Below are positions 53,046 through 62,619 of a stretch of 64,000 bases of DNA, piece by piece; within the stretch, counting starts at the first letter, position 1, and each line of letters begins with the position of its first letter. Made by a program: the position numbers and the translations under genes. This stretch comes from Pseudomonas sp. GD04091 (lineage in GTDB: Bacteria > Pseudomonadota > Gammaproteobacteria > Pseudomonadales > Pseudomonadaceae): positions 1-64,000 of the forward strand of contig NZ_JAOEBG010000012.1 in the NCBI RefSeq assembly GCF_029836165.1. Direction: 5' to 3'. Below the pieces are notes generated by a model, which had not been told where the DNA came from, searched no databases, and was given only the letters and a program-made list of their open reading frames with translations.

Positions 53046-53723
53046 TCAGTGGCTGCCTTGCTCATCTTCTTCATCGCCGTAGTACTTCACGCCAATGCGG
53101 ATGATGTCCCTGCCTTGAGCCTTGCGGTGGTGATTGGTATCTCGCAGCGAGTAGATGCAACCGCAGTATTCCTGCTGATAGAAATGCTCACGCTTGCTGA
53201 TCTCTACCATGCGGGCGGCCCCACCCCCCTTGCGCCAGTTGTAATCCCAGTAGCTGATTCCGGGGTACCTGGCCGCCGAGCGATGACCACAGCCGTTGAT
53301 CTGCTGCATGTCCTTCCAGCGTGATATACCCAGCGAGCTGCTGATCACCGGGAAGCCATGTTCATGGGCGTACAGGGCGGTGCGCTCGAAGCGCATGTCG
53401 AAGCACATCGTGCAGCGCTCACCACGCTCTGGCAGGTGTTCCATGCCTTTGGCACGGACGAACCAGTTGTCGGTGTCATAGTCGGCATCGACGAACGGCA
53501 CGTTGTGCTGTTCGGCGAAGCGGATGTTCTCTTCCTTGCGCAGCAGGTACTCACGCTCGGGGTGGATGTTGGGGTTGTAGAAGAAGAGGGTGTAGTCGAT
53601 GCCGGAAGCGGTGATGGCCTCCATCACCTCACCGGAGCACGGCGCACAGCAGGAGTGCAGCAGCAGGCGATCAGCGCCACCCGGCAGGGTCAGCCTTGGT
53701 CGAACGACGATGCTCACGGTCAT
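53046..53723 (-). CDS. queH: Epoxyqueuosine reductase QueH
   Basis: The protein has 225 residues. [14 protein letters not shown] with its Cys pairs, [12 protein letters not shown], and [10 protein letters not shown] supply the Cys/Asp ligands of the QueH iron-sulfur centre. QueH makes queuosine from epoxyqueuosine in tRNA. I chose the ATG at 53723 because upstream sequence to 53870 is not conserved-looking and contains a regulator dyad. It precedes mesX by 157 bases and may share its transcript. Confidence 0.88.
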   Translation of the reverse strand: MTVSIVVRPRLTLPGGADRLLLHSCCAPCSGEVMEAITASGIDYTLFFYNPNIHPEREYLLRKEENIRFAEQHNVPFVDADYDTDNWFVRAKGMEHLPERGERCTMCFDMRFERTALYAHEHGFPVISSSLGISRWKDMQQINGCGHRSAARYPGISYWDYNWRKGGGAARMVEISKREHFYQQEYCGCIYSLRDTNHHRKAQGRDIIRIGVKYYGDEEDEQGSH

Positions 53724-53840
53724 TCCCCGCAAAGGCGGTCGGGACCGCTGCGCGAAAAGCGGAGGTTGTGTGCCAGTGTCACGATGCCCTGTCTCGCTAA
53801 CGGAAAATTCAATGAGGGGGATTGTCAGGATCTGGTCGTC

Positions 53841-53855
53841 ATGAGACAAACTCAT
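53841..53855. promoter_or_regulatory. Dyad between queH and the MetR-like gene
   Basis: ATGAG-ACAAA-CTCAT is a perfect 5-bp inverted repeat with five-base spacing and a T-N11-A core. It sits 30 bases before the MetR-like start. MetR sites in enterics follow TGAA-N5-TTCA, which has the same geometry. Confidence 0.5.
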
Positions 53856-53884
53856 TTTTTTTGCATTCAAATGTAGTTTTTCTC

Positions 53885-54814
53885 ATGATCGACTTGAGGC
53901 ACCTGCGCACCATTCACGCCCTGCGCGAAACCGGCAGCCTGCACGAAGCCGCCGAGCGCCTGTACCTGACACAGTCGGCGCTGTCGCATCAGTTCCGGGA
54001 GCTGGAGGATCGCATCGGCATGCCGCTGTTCGTGCGCAAGTCCAAGCCGGTGCGCTTCACCAGTGCCGGGCTCAAGCTGCTGCAGCTGGCCGAGCAGGTG
54101 CTGCCGCTGATGCGCGCGACCGAGCGCGACCTGGGCAAGCTGGCGGTCGGCACGGCCGGGCGGCTGCATATCGCGATCGAGTGCCACAGCTGCTACCAGT
54201 GGCTGATGCCGTCGGTGGACGAATTCCGCGGCGCCTGGCCGGAGGTTGAACTGGACCTGGCGTCGGGGTTTGCATTCGCTCCACTGCCGGCGCTGGAGCG
54301 CGGGGACCTCGACCTGGTGGTGACGTCAGACCCGGTGAAGTTGCCGGGGATCACCTACGTGCCACTGTTCGGTTACGAGGCATTGCTGGCCATCGATAAC
54401 CATCACGTCTTGCGCGAAAGGCCCTACCTCGAGCCCACTGACATCGCCACCCAGACCCTCATCACTTATCCGATCGAGCGAAACCGACTGGATATCTTCA
54501 CCCGCTTCCTCGACCCGGCCGACATCGAGCCGGCCCAGGTACGCACCTCGGAACTGACGATCATGATGATGCAGCTGGTGGCCAGCGGCCGTGGTGTGTG
54601 CTGCCTGCCGAACTGGGCCGTGCACGAGTACAGCTCGCGTGGCTACGTGACCGCCAAGCGGCTGGGGGAGAAAGGGCTGCAGGCCAAGCTTTACGCGGCT
54701 ATCCGCAGCGACATGCTCGAAGTGCCGTATGTGAGCGATTTCCTGCTCACCGCAAAGGACATGTCCTTTGCGACGTTGGAGGGGGTCAATGCTGTTTCAG
54801 GCGTCGCGGTCTGA
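53885..54814 (+). CDS. metR: LysR-family regulator, MetR-like
   Basis: The protein has 309 residues. The N-terminus IDLRHLRTIHALRETGSLHE and the QSALSHQFRELEDRIG recognition helix match MetR, the homocysteine-responsive activator of methionine genes. The effector domain contains IAIECHSCYQWLMP, as in MetR. It is divergent from queH-mesX-mesD, which fits control of the methionine-synthase cluster. An earlier in-frame start at 53822 has no ribosome site. Confidence 0.9.
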   Translation: MIDLRHLRTIHALRETGSLHEAAERLYLTQSALSHQFRELEDRIGMPLFVRKSKPVRFTSAGLKLLQLAEQVLPLMRATERDLGKLAVGTAGRLHIAIECHSCYQWLMPSVDEFRGAWPEVELDLASGFAFAPLPALERGDLDLVVTSDPVKLPGITYVPLFGYEALLAIDNHHVLRERPYLEPTDIATQTLITYPIERNRLDIFTRFLDPADIEPAQVRTSELTIMMMQLVASGRGVCCLPNWAVHEYSSRGYVTAKRLGEKGLQAKLYAAIRSDMLEVPYVSDFLLTAKDMSFATLEGVNAVSGVAV

Positions 54815-54824
54815 AAGCGGGGCC

Positions 54825-54853
54825 CCGTCGCGACCGTGGTTTGGTCGCGACGG
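54825..54853. terminator. Hairpin between metR-like gene and TonB receptor
   Basis: CCGTCGCGACC (54825-54835) pairs perfectly with GGTCGCGACGG (54843-54853) around a 7-base loop. It separates two convergent genes. There is no T-run, so it is a weak or factor-assisted terminator at best. Confidence 0.4.
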
Positions 54854-54936
54854 ATGGGCAGGGCGGTGCAGCGTTGCCGCGCCCGCACGGCCCGTCCCGC
54901 CGATACCAGGCGCAGCGCGCGGCAAGTCCGCGTTCG

Positions 54937-57420
54937 TCAGAAACTGCCCTTGAGGGTCAGCATGAAGTTGCGCGGTTCTCCATAGAAGTTGCCCCAGCCT
55001 GTTGCGCCTATGGTGCTGTAGTAGCGCTTGTCCAGCAGGTTGTTGCCGTTCAGCGCCAGGCTCCAGTGCTCGTCGAGGCGGTACTGCACGCGGCCGCTCC
55101 ACAGGGTGTAGCCTGCTTGCTCGATGCTCAGGTTGCCCTGGCGGCGGAAGTTGTCGCTCTGGCTGGAAACCCCGGCGCCCACGGCCCAGCGTTCGAGCGC
55201 ACCGGCGAGCTGGTAGTCGCCCCAGACCTTGAGCATGTGCCGCGGGATGAAGCTGGAGGTGAAGTTGAGCTCGGTGGGGTCGGTCTGGTTGATGGTGCTC
55301 AGGTACTTGGTCTGGGTATAGGTGTAGCCCGCCAGCAGTTGCAAGCGCTCGATGGGCGCGCCGCTGACTTCGGCCTCGAAGCCCTGGGCGCGCACCTTGC
55401 CGCTGTCGGTGTAGCAGTACTGGTCACCCGAGCCCAGGCAGGTGTTGGCGAAGTCGGTTTCCGCACGGTGCTCCTCGATCGTACGGAACAGGTTGAAGGC
55501 GGTGTTGAGGGCGCCGCCGAACAGTTCGCCTTTGATGCCCAGCTCGTAGTTGGCGCCGGTCTTGGGCTGCAAGGCCTGGCCCTGGGCATTCACCAGGTTG
55601 CTCTGCGGCTGGAAGATGTCGGCGTAGCTGGCGTAGGCAGTCCACTCGTCGTCGAGGTCGTAGAGCACGGCGGCGAACGGCGTGACCTGGCCGTTTTCCT
55701 GACTGCGGTTGTGGACCCAGTAATCCCAGGCCTGGGTATAGGAATCGCTCTGGTTGCGGTACCAACTGACCCGGGTGCCGAGCACCAGAGTCAGCGGCTC
55801 GGCCAGCTTCAGGCGCAGGGTGGCGTAGGTGCCGTATTGCGTGGTGGTGGAGTCGGTGGGCTCGCTGCCGCCACGGCTGGGATTGGCCAGGAACTCGTCC
55901 TTGGACGGGTGCGGGAAGGCCGGTGACGGGTCGAAGGGGTTCTGTGTGCCGCCGAGCGGCATCAGCGCGAAGTAATCGTGGGTCTTCTGCCGGCTGGCGT
56001 TGGCGCCGACGATCAGTTCGTGCACGAGGCCGAACGCCTCGAACTTGCCGTCGACGTAGCTATCGAAGCCGTAGTCGTCCTGGTCATAGTCGAACCGGCC
56101 GACATGACGACGGACACCAGCGCTGGTTGTGCCGACCGGCACCGCGCCCTCGGCGTAGCCGTACTCGATGTTCTGGTTGTTGTGGGTGTAGACCGAGGCG
56201 AAGTTCAGGGTCCAGTCGTCGTTGAAACGATGCTTGAGATCAGCGAAGCCTGTGATGCGCTGGCTTTGCAGGTCGTTCCAGCGGGCCCCCAGGCAGGTGG
56301 AACGCGACAGCTTGAGGTCGCTGCCGTCCGCGTAGCGGGGCAGCCCGGTGTAGCAGGGCGAGGCGTCGATGTCTTCATAGGCCAGGCCGACGCCCAGGCT
56401 GGTGTCGGGTGTCATATCCCAGTCGATGGCGCCATACAGCACCTGGTCCTGGCGCTTGGCGTTGTCGTAGAAGTACTGGCGGTCCTGCAGGGTCGCCACG
56501 GCGCGGCCGCGCACGGTGCCCGATTCGTTCAGCGGACCGCCCACGTCCACCTGGCCACGGTAGTTGTCCCAGGTACCGGCGGACAGGGTGAGCGTGGTCT
56601 GGGCCTTCTCCTGACCGCGCTTGCGCACGAAATTCACGCCACCGGCGGAGGATCCTGACCCCTTCATCATGCCGGCAGCGCCCTTGAGGATCTCGACGCG
56701 ATCGTAGAACGCCATGTCGCTGGAGAAGCTGTTGGCCTGCACATAGTTGCCGCCCACGTCCAGCGGCACGCCGTCGTACTGGTACTGGCCGTCGAGGTTG
56801 AAGCCGCGGGAATAGAAATACTTGCCGCCCATGGGCGAGTCGTAGACGGTGATGCCGGGCGTCTTGTCGAGCACCTGTTCCAGGGTGTTGAGGTTCTGGT
56901 CGTCGAGCATCTTGCGGGTCATGACGGTGACCGCCTGCGGCGTCTCCTTGAGCGTATGCACGCCTTTGCCGATGGTCACCGCGCGCGCGGCGTAGGACTG
57001 GGTGCCCTCGCTGGTGGCGTCGAGGCTGTTGGCGTCGATCTTCAACGGACCCAGCTCCATCGCCGAGCCATTGTCGGCCGGCACCAGCACATAGCCGCCG
57101 TTGCCCTGGCGCTGGGCTCGCAGCCCGCTGCCGCCGAGCAGACGCAGCAGCCCTTCCTCGACGCCGTAGCTGCCGTCGAGCCCCGGTGTGACGAGATGGC
57201 GGGTCTGTTCGGTGTCGAACGAGATCGTCACCCCCGCTTGCACGCCAAACTGGGTGATCGCGTTGCCCAAGGGGCCTGCGCCGATGTGGTAGGTGGTCTG
57301 GCCGTGGGCGAAGGCCTCGGCCGGCACGATCATCGCGCAAGGCACGGTGGCGAGGGACATGCCGAAGGCGACCAGGCGGATGGCCTGGCGGAGTCTGGCG
57401 GTGGGGTGAAGAACGGGCAT
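54937..57420 (-). CDS. TonB-dependent siderophore receptor with STN domain
   Basis: The protein has 827 residues. A signal peptide (about 1-40) is followed by the STN signalling domain (about 45-110: FGVQAGVTISFDTEQTRHLV), the plug (about 150-300: TPQAVTVMTRKMLDDQNLNTLEQV, split by the motif, then RGFNLDGQYQYDG) and a 22-strand barrel ending in Phe (MLTLKGSF). The STN domain shows that it signals through the adjacent FecR/FecI pair. The plug is of the FpvA/FecA-type ferric-siderophore group. The substrate cannot be told. AAGGA precedes the ATG at 57420. Confidence 0.93.
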   Translation of the reverse strand: MPVLHPTARLRQAIRLVAFGMSLATVPCAMIVPAEAFAHGQTTYHIGAGPLGNAITQFGVQAGVTISFDTEQTRHLVTPGLDGSYGVEEGLLRLLGGSGLRAQRQGNGGYVLVPADNGSAMELGPLKIDANSLDATSEGTQSYAARAVTIGKGVHTLKETPQAVTVMTRKMLDDQNLNTLEQVLDKTPGITVYDSPMGGKYFYSRGFNLDGQYQYDGVPLDVGGNYVQANSFSSDMAFYDRVEILKGAAGMMKGSGSSAGGVNFVRKRGQEKAQTTLTLSAGTWDNYRGQVDVGGPLNESGTVRGRAVATLQDRQYFYDNAKRQDQVLYGAIDWDMTPDTSLGVGLAYEDIDASPCYTGLPRYADGSDLKLSRSTCLGARWNDLQSQRITGFADLKHRFNDDWTLNFASVYTHNNQNIEYGYAEGAVPVGTTSAGVRRHVGRFDYDQDDYGFDSYVDGKFEAFGLVHELIVGANASRQKTHDYFALMPLGGTQNPFDPSPAFPHPSKDEFLANPSRGGSEPTDSTTTQYGTYATLRLKLAEPLTLVLGTRVSWYRNQSDSYTQAWDYWVHNRSQENGQVTPFAAVLYDLDDEWTAYASYADIFQPQSNLVNAQGQALQPKTGANYELGIKGELFGGALNTAFNLFRTIEEHRAETDFANTCLGSGDQYCYTDSGKVRAQGFEAEVSGAPIERLQLLAGYTYTQTKYLSTINQTDPTELNFTSSFIPRHMLKVWGDYQLAGALERWAVGAGVSSQSDNFRRQGNLSIEQAGYTLWSGRVQYRLDEHWSLALNGNNLLDKRYYSTIGATGWGNFYGEPRNFMLTLKGSF

Positions 57421-57530
57421 CGGGTGATCCTTGCGTGTCATGGCGGAAAGTCGCTGTCGTCGCGGCTTGTGTCATGGACGGACGAGAATCGAAATCAGCA
57501 AGATTGCAGGTGAATTTTTTCGCCCGAGGC

Positions 57531-58466
57531 TCAGGCGGGTTCCACGCTCACCCAGTAGCGGCTCAGGTACCGCACCTTCACGGGCAGGGATTTGGGCAGG
57601 TTCGCCAGCGCGATATCGGTGTCGTCGATGCGGAACGAGCCGGAAATGCTCATGCCCCGTATGGCGGGTGCGCAGCGCAGCACGCCGGCGCGATAGCGCC
57701 CCAGCTCGTCGATGAAGTCGCCCAGGCGCCAGTCGTTCACGCTCAGCATGCCCTGGACCCAGGCTGTCGAATCCGCGGGCAGGGCCTGGGCGGTGTCGAA
57801 GGTGTCGCGGTCGAAGCCTGCCTGCTGTCCGGCATCCAGGCGCAGCACTTGATCAAGGTGGCGCTGTGGACGAATCTCGACGGCTGACTGCAATACGCCA
57901 ACCAGCGTCTGCTCCGGCAACTGGCGCACGCTGAACTGCGTGCCCAGCGCACGCACGCTGCCGTTGTCGGTGTGCACGATGAATGGACGCCGGGCTGGAT
58001 CGCTGGCGGTCCTGACCAGGATCTCGCCACGGTACAGCTGGATCGCCCGTACCTGCGCGTCGAAGCGCACATCCAGCGCGGTGTCGACGTTCAGCTCCAG
58101 TCGCGAACCGTCAGCCAGGCGCAGTGTGCGCCGTTCGCCGGTGCCTGTGCGCTGCTGGGCGAGCAGGGCCTGGTAGGGTACCTGCTCGGCCGCCAGCCAG
58201 GTTCCACCGCCGATGGCCACGAGCATGCCCAGTACCTTCAGTACCTCGCGCCGCTGCGCCTGGGCCGCGCCAAGGCCCGACAGTGCGGCGTGCCGGGGCA
58301 CCCTGGCCCATTGCTGCTGGAGCTTTTCGACTCGGGCCCAGGCCTCGGCATGCTCGGGGCTGGCTGCCAGCCACTCGCGCCAGGCCTGGGTACGAGAGGC
58401 GCTGGCGGCGCCATCGTTGAGGTGGACATACCAGGTCGCGGCGGCCTCCAGGGTCTTGATATCCAA
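57531..58466 (-). CDS. FecR-type anti-sigma regulator
   Basis: The protein has 311 residues. An N-terminal DUF4880 segment (TLEAAATWYVHLNDG, then WREWLAASPEHAEAWARVE), one membrane helix near residue 90-105 (LGMLVAIGGGTWLA) and a periplasmic FecR domain are seen. It holds and also activates the partner sigma factor when the receptor is loaded. The start appears to be TTG at 58466, with GGGGAAGG just upstream. It lies ten bases after fecI. Confidence 0.92.
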   Translation of the reverse strand: MDIKTLEAAATWYVHLNDGAASASRTQAWREWLAASPEHAEAWARVEKLQQQWARVPRHAALSGLGAAQAQRREVLKVLGMLVAIGGGTWLAAEQVPYQALLAQQRTGTGERRTLRLADGSRLELNVDTALDVRFDAQVRAIQLYRGEILVRTASDPARRPFIVHTDNGSVRALGTQFSVRQLPEQTLVGVLQSAVEIRPQRHLDQVLRLDAGQQAGFDRDTFDTAQALPADSTAWVQGMLSVNDWRLGDFIDELGRYRAGVLRCAPAIRGMSISGSFRIDDTDIALANLPKSLPVKVRYLSRYWVSVEPA

Positions 58467-58476
58467 TGCCTTCCCC

Positions 58477-58977
58477 TCAGCTCTCGACCACCAGCAGACA
58501 TCGGGTCATGGCCCGGATCAGGTGATTCTTCACCGTCGTGATCGAAACGCCGAAGCGTTCGGCAGCTGCCGCGTAGCTCAGCCCTTCGAGTTGAACGGCG
58601 AGGAAGATGTCGCGGGTTCTGTTGCCGAGCTCATCGAGCAGCGCATCGATCGACACCAGCATCTCGATGATCGACAGGCGTACCTCCGGCGACACCTCGA
58701 CCGGCTCGGGACGCAGGGCCAGGGCTTGCAGGTAGGCCTGCTCGATGGAACGGCGGCGAACCTTGTCGATCAGTAGGGCGCGGGCGATGGCGCTGAGGTA
58801 GCTGCGCGGTTCGCGGATAGGCGCCTGGTTGCGGGCCGTCATGACTCGCAGGAAGGTGTCGTGGGCCAGGTCGGAAGCATCGGCGGCATTGCCCAGCCGC
58901 GCGCGCAACCAGCTTTTCAACCAGCCGTTGTTTTCGCTGTACAGCTGGTGGAGCGCCGAGCGGTCGAGCGTCGACAT
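58477..58977 (-). CDS. FecI-type ECF sigma factor
   Basis: The protein has 166 residues. Region 2 (ADASDLAHDTFLRVMTARN, then REPRSYLSAIARALLIDKVR) and region 4 (LEGLSYAAAAERFGVSITTV) are standard for iron-starvation sigma factors. It is first in the fecI-fecR-receptor order. A Fur-box-like sequence lies 23 bases upstream of the ATG at 58977, so expression should rise on iron limitation. Confidence 0.94.
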   Translation of the reverse strand: MSTLDRSALHQLYSENNGWLKSWLRARLGNAADASDLAHDTFLRVMTARNQAPIREPRSYLSAIARALLIDKVRRRSIEQAYLQALALRPEPVEVSPEVRLSIIEMLVSIDALLDELGNRTRDIFLAVQLEGLSYAAAAERFGVSITTVKNHLIRAMTRCLLVVES

Positions 58978-59000
58978 AGAGCGGGATCCGGAGTGTAAAT

Positions 59001-59019
59001 GGTAATTGCTCTCATTGTC
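59001..59019. promoter_or_regulatory. Fur box upstream of the fecI-type gene
   Basis: GACAATGAGAGCAATTACC on the minus strand matches the 19-bp Fur consensus GATAATGATAATCATTATC at 13 positions. It lies just before the sigma factor start, where iron-loaded Fur would repress it. Confidence 0.7.
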
Positions 59020-59146
59020 GGGGTGTGACAGGGGGAATGCAAGGTCTGGGACTCCAGCCGGCCGCCTATGAGCGCCCGCCAGTACTGCCGTGTGTGGTCG
59101 GCGAATCATGCGGGTTTGGCAAGCGTGGTTGGAGGCCGGCTCGCTT

Positions 59147-59719
59147 CTAACTGATGAAGATGATCTTGGACACGAGTTCCGCACTGTTCTTCGCCTGCAA
59201 CTTCTTCATCAACCGCGCCCGATGCACCTCCACCGTCCGATGCGAAATCCCCAATTGCCGCGCCACTTCCTTGCACGTCAGTCCATTCACGATAAGCAGC
59301 GAAATCTCCCGCTCCCGCGCCGTCAATTGCACCGCGGGCGCAGGCTGGCGATCCAGCCGCTCGAAATGCCAGACCATCAGCTTGAACGGATCATCGAGCG
59401 TCAAGGTGAACCCATGGGCCCGCGCCCAGAACACCTCGCCATTGCGATGCTGCATGAAGCGCTCATCGGTATAGAAAGCCCCGGGCCCGGTGCGCAGCCA
59501 GTGCTCGCTGCGTTCGCCGATGCTCTGGTAATCCGCATGGGAGGGATACAGCAGCAGGGTCAGGTTGCCCCGCAACTCTTCGCGTTCGTAGCCGAACAGC
59601 CGCACGAACGCCTGGTTGCAATCGAGCATCCGACGATGGGCGGTGATCATCTGGGGGGCAGGGGACACCTGGAACGCCACGCGCTCGAGGTCCTGGAGGG
59701 GCGGTGTATCGACGGTCAT
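59147..59719 (-). CDS. PAS-LuxR transcriptional regulator
   Basis: The protein has 190 residues. A PAS domain (about 15-120: DCNQAFVRLFGYEREELRGN) is followed by a LuxR helix-turn-helix (about 128-190: LTAREREISLLIVNGLTCKE, then ISHRTVEVHRARLMKKL). It lacks an acyl-homoserine-lactone or receiver domain. The ATG at 59719 has AGGA upstream. It is divergent from the thiolase operon, and a 22-bp dyad lies between, so it probably activates that operon in response to a small ligand. Confidence 0.88.
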   Translation of the reverse strand: MTVDTPPLQDLERVAFQVSPAPQMITAHRRMLDCNQAFVRLFGYEREELRGNLTLLLYPSHADYQSIGERSEHWLRTGPGAFYTDERFMQHRNGEVFWARAHGFTLTLDDPFKLMVWHFERLDRQPAPAVQLTAREREISLLIVNGLTCKEVARQLGISHRTVEVHRARLMKKLQAKNSAELVSKIIFIS

Positions 59720-59762
59720 CAGGCATCCTGCCTCGGTTTCATGGGCATGCGCCGTATGACTC

Positions 59763-59784
59763 ACTACGTACACGCGTACGTAGT
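59763..59784. promoter_or_regulatory. Near-symmetric dyad before the thiolase operon
   Basis: ACTACGTAC (59763-59771) and GTACGTAGT (59776-59784) are exact inverse copies separated by ACGC. The dyad lies between the PAS-LuxR start (59719) and the thiolase start (59860). LuxR-type regulators bind such paired half-sites; the link is by position. Confidence 0.6.
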
Positions 59785-59859
59785 TGCCCCAACTAGCGTG
59801 GGATTCGGGCGCTGGCCCATTGTATGAAATACCCGCTTCAAGGACAGAAGAAAATCATC

Positions 59860-61038
59860 ATGTTTCACGACTCCGTATCTATCGTCGCCGCTGCGCACAG
59901 TCCTTTTGGTCGCCTGGATGGCCTGAACCTCGAGGACCTGATCGTGCAGGTCACCCGCGACGCGCTCAAGGACGCCGAGATCGACGCCGCCGAGATCGAC
60001 GCGCTGTTCCTCGGTCACTTCAACTCCGGCCTGGTGGCCGATGGCTTCCCAGCCTCGCTGATGCTCCAGGCCGACCCGCAACTGCGTTTCAAGCCGGCCA
60101 CCCGCTGCGAGAACGCCTGCGCCTCGGGTTCGGCGGCGATCCAGGCGGGCATCCACGCGATCCGCAGCGGCGCCGCCGAGCTGGTGCTGGTGGTGGGCGC
60201 GGAGAAGATGACCGGCAACAGCACGGTCGAGGTCACCCGCGCCCTGGCCGGCGCCGGCTACCAGAATGCCATCGAGGAGGCAGGGCTGAGCTTCGCCCAG
60301 CTGTTCGGCCAGGTGGCGCAGCAGTACGCCGAACGCTACCACAGCCCGCTGGCCTCGATGGCCGCGATCGCGGTGAAGAACCATGCCAACGCCATGGCCA
60401 ACCCGCTGGCACAGATGCACCGGGTGATGGACTTCGAACACTGCAACACCGTGTCCCAGGGCAACCCGCTGATCGCCGCGCCGCTGCGCCTGACCGACTG
60501 TTCGCTGATCAGCGACGGGGCGGCGGCGATCGTCCTGGCCTCGCCCCAACGGGCCCGCTCGATGCGGCGCCAGGTGGCGATCCGCGCGATGACCCAGGTG
60601 AACGATTTCCTGCCGCTGTCGCGCCGTGACGTGCTGGCCTTCGAGGGGCCGCAGCGGGCCATTCATGGCGCGCTGCGCGAGGCAGGGGTGACCCTGAACG
60701 ACCTGAGCTTCGCCGAGGTCCACGACTGCTTCACCATCGCCGAGCTGCTGATCTACGAGGCCATGGGCCTGGCGCCGCGCGGCGAGGGGCACCGGGCGCT
60801 GGATGATGGCATCGTGCGCCAGGGCGGGCGGCTGCCGGTGAACCTGTCCGGCGGGCTCAAGGCCAAGGGGCACCCGGTGGGCGCCACCGGGGTGTCGATG
60901 CACGCCCTGGGCTTTGCCCAGCTGACCGGCAACCCCATCGGGCTGGGCGTGCCCGGTGCCGAATTCGGCCTGCTGTTCAACATGGGCGGCATGGCCGCGG
61001 CCAACTACGCCAGCGTGCTGCAAGCGGTCAGGGTCTGA
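59860..61038 (+). CDS. Thiolase family protein (SCP2/SCPx type)
   Basis: The protein has 392 residues. The nucleophile Cys is in ENACASGSAAIQAG; the second active-site block reads EVHDCFTIAE, as in SCP2-type thiolases in place of the classical HEAFA; and the last is NLSGGLKAKGHPVGATG. It could cleave a beta-ketoacyl-CoA or condense acyl-CoAs. The ATG at 59860 was taken because conserved sequence begins there; 59824 is a longer option. It is followed after two bases by an acyl-CoA ligase gene. Confidence 0.88.
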   Translation: MFHDSVSIVAAAHSPFGRLDGLNLEDLIVQVTRDALKDAEIDAAEIDALFLGHFNSGLVADGFPASLMLQADPQLRFKPATRCENACASGSAAIQAGIHAIRSGAAELVLVVGAEKMTGNSTVEVTRALAGAGYQNAIEEAGLSFAQLFGQVAQQYAERYHSPLASMAAIAVKNHANAMANPLAQMHRVMDFEHCNTVSQGNPLIAAPLRLTDCSLISDGAAAIVLASPQRARSMRRQVAIRAMTQVNDFLPLSRRDVLAFEGPQRAIHGALREAGVTLNDLSFAEVHDCFTIAELLIYEAMGLAPRGEGHRALDDGIVRQGGRLPVNLSGGLKAKGHPVGATGVSMHALGFAQLTGNPIGLGVPGAEFGLLFNMGGMAAANYASVLQAVRV

Positions 61039-61040
61039 GC

Positions 61041-62576
61041 ATGAACATCGCGCACTGGCTGCACGACGCGGCCCAGCGCTGGCCGCGGCGCGCCGCGCTG
61101 TTCGAAGGCCAGCGCCAGGTCGCCGACTATCAGGGGTTCGCCGCCCGGGCCCGGGGGCGCGCGCTGCAGCTGCGTGACGACTACGGCATCGCCCCGGGCG
61201 AGCGGGTGGCGCTGCTGATGAAGAACAGCTGCGCCTACCTCGAACTGCTGTACGCCATCTGGTGGAGCGGGGCGGTGGCGGTGCCGATCAACAACAAGCT
61301 GCACGCCCTGGAGGCGGCCTGGATCGCCGGCAACGCCGGGGCGCGGCTGATCTACACCGACGACGGCCGGGTGTTCGACAGCGTGGCGCTGCCCGCCGGC
61401 TGCCGCGAACTGGCCGCGACCGGGCAGCCGGTGATTGGCCCCGCTGTCGATCTGCTGGCGCCGCACCCTCGCCAGGACAGCGACCTGGCCTGGCTGTTCT
61501 ACACCTCCGGCACCACCGGACGCTCCAAGGGCGTGATGCTGTCCCATGGCAACCTGATCGCCATGTCGCTGTGCTATCCGCTGGACGTGGACCCGGTGTC
61601 GGCGGCCGACGCCATGGTCTATGCCGCGCCGATGTCCCACGGCGCCGGCTTGTACAACTTCGTCCACGTGCGTTGCGGCGCCCGCCACGTGGTGCCGGCA
61701 TCGCGCGGCTTCCAGGCGGCGGAGCTGTTCGAGCTGGCGCAGGGGCTGGGGCAGGTCAGCCTGTTCGCCGCGCCGACCATGGTCAAGCGCATGGTCGAGC
61801 AGGCCCGGCAGCAGGGCTACGGCGGGGAAGGCATCAAGACCATCGTCTACGGCGGTGGGCCGATGTACCTGGCGGACCTGGCCGATGCCCTGGACACCTT
61901 CGGCCCGCGACTGGTGCAGATCTACGGCCAGGGCGAATGCCCGATGACCATCAGCGCGCTGTCCCGCGAGGCGATCGCCGACCGTGACCATGCCGGCTGG
62001 CCGGCGATCGCCGCCTCGGTAGGGCGCGCCCATGCCTGTGTCGAAGTGCGGGTGGTGGACGCCTCGGGCCAGGCGCTGGCGCCCGGCGAGCCCGGTGAGA
62101 TCGCGGTGCGTGGCGCGCCGGTGATGCTGGGGTACTGGGACAATCCGGCGGCTACCCAGGCGGCTCTGGTGGACGGCTGGCTGCGCACCGGCGACATCGG
62201 CTATCTCGATACGCACGGCTACCTGACCCTGACCGATCGCAGCAAGGATGTGATCATCTCCGGCGGCAGCAACATCTACCCGCGGGAAGTCGAGGAAGTG
62301 CTGATGCAGCACCCCGAGGTGTTCGAAGTGTGCGTGGTGGGCGAGGCTGACGCCGAGTGGGGCGAGTCGGTGGTGGCCTTCGTGGTGCCGCGCGCAAGCG
62401 GCCGTGTCGATGCCCAGGCGCTCAACCAGTGGTTCCTGGCGCGCATGGCCTCGTTCAAGAAACCGAAGAAATATCAGTTTTGCGCCGAGCTGCCGAAAAA
62501 CAGCTATGGCAAGATCCTCAAGACCCGCCTGCGCCAGTGGCTGCAGGATCCCTCCGGGCCTTTGAGCATCCCCTGA
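61041..62576 (+). CDS. AMP-dependent acyl-CoA synthetase
   Basis: The protein has 511 residues of the ANL superfamily. A3 reads YTSGTTGRSKGVMLS, A5 is YGQGECPMTIS, A7 is GWLRTGDIGYLD, A8 is DRSKDVIISGGSNIYPREVE, and the catalytic Lys lies in PKNSYGKILK. It activates a carboxylic acid to the CoA thioester. The family resembles long/medium-chain and aromatic acid ligases. It is coupled to the thiolase gene. Confidence 0.92.
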   Translation: MNIAHWLHDAAQRWPRRAALFEGQRQVADYQGFAARARGRALQLRDDYGIAPGERVALLMKNSCAYLELLYAIWWSGAVAVPINNKLHALEAAWIAGNAGARLIYTDDGRVFDSVALPAGCRELAATGQPVIGPAVDLLAPHPRQDSDLAWLFYTSGTTGRSKGVMLSHGNLIAMSLCYPLDVDPVSAADAMVYAAPMSHGAGLYNFVHVRCGARHVVPASRGFQAAELFELAQGLGQVSLFAAPTMVKRMVEQARQQGYGGEGIKTIVYGGGPMYLADLADALDTFGPRLVQIYGQGECPMTISALSREAIADRDHAGWPAIAASVGRAHACVEVRVVDASGQALAPGEPGEIAVRGAPVMLGYWDNPAATQAALVDGWLRTGDIGYLDTHGYLTLTDRSKDVIISGGSNIYPREVEEVLMQHPEVFEVCVVGEADAEWGESVVAFVVPRASGRVDAQALNQWFLARMASFKKPKKYQFCAELPKNSYGKILKTRLRQWLQDPSGPLSIP

Positions 62577-62619
62577 AGCAACGACATTTCATGGACAGCA
62601 TCACGACAGGAGTTCCCTT

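Noticed and set aside
53724..53870. N-terminal extension of QueH
   Set aside because: It lies over the regulator dyad and reads poorly as protein; family members begin near the ATG at 53723.
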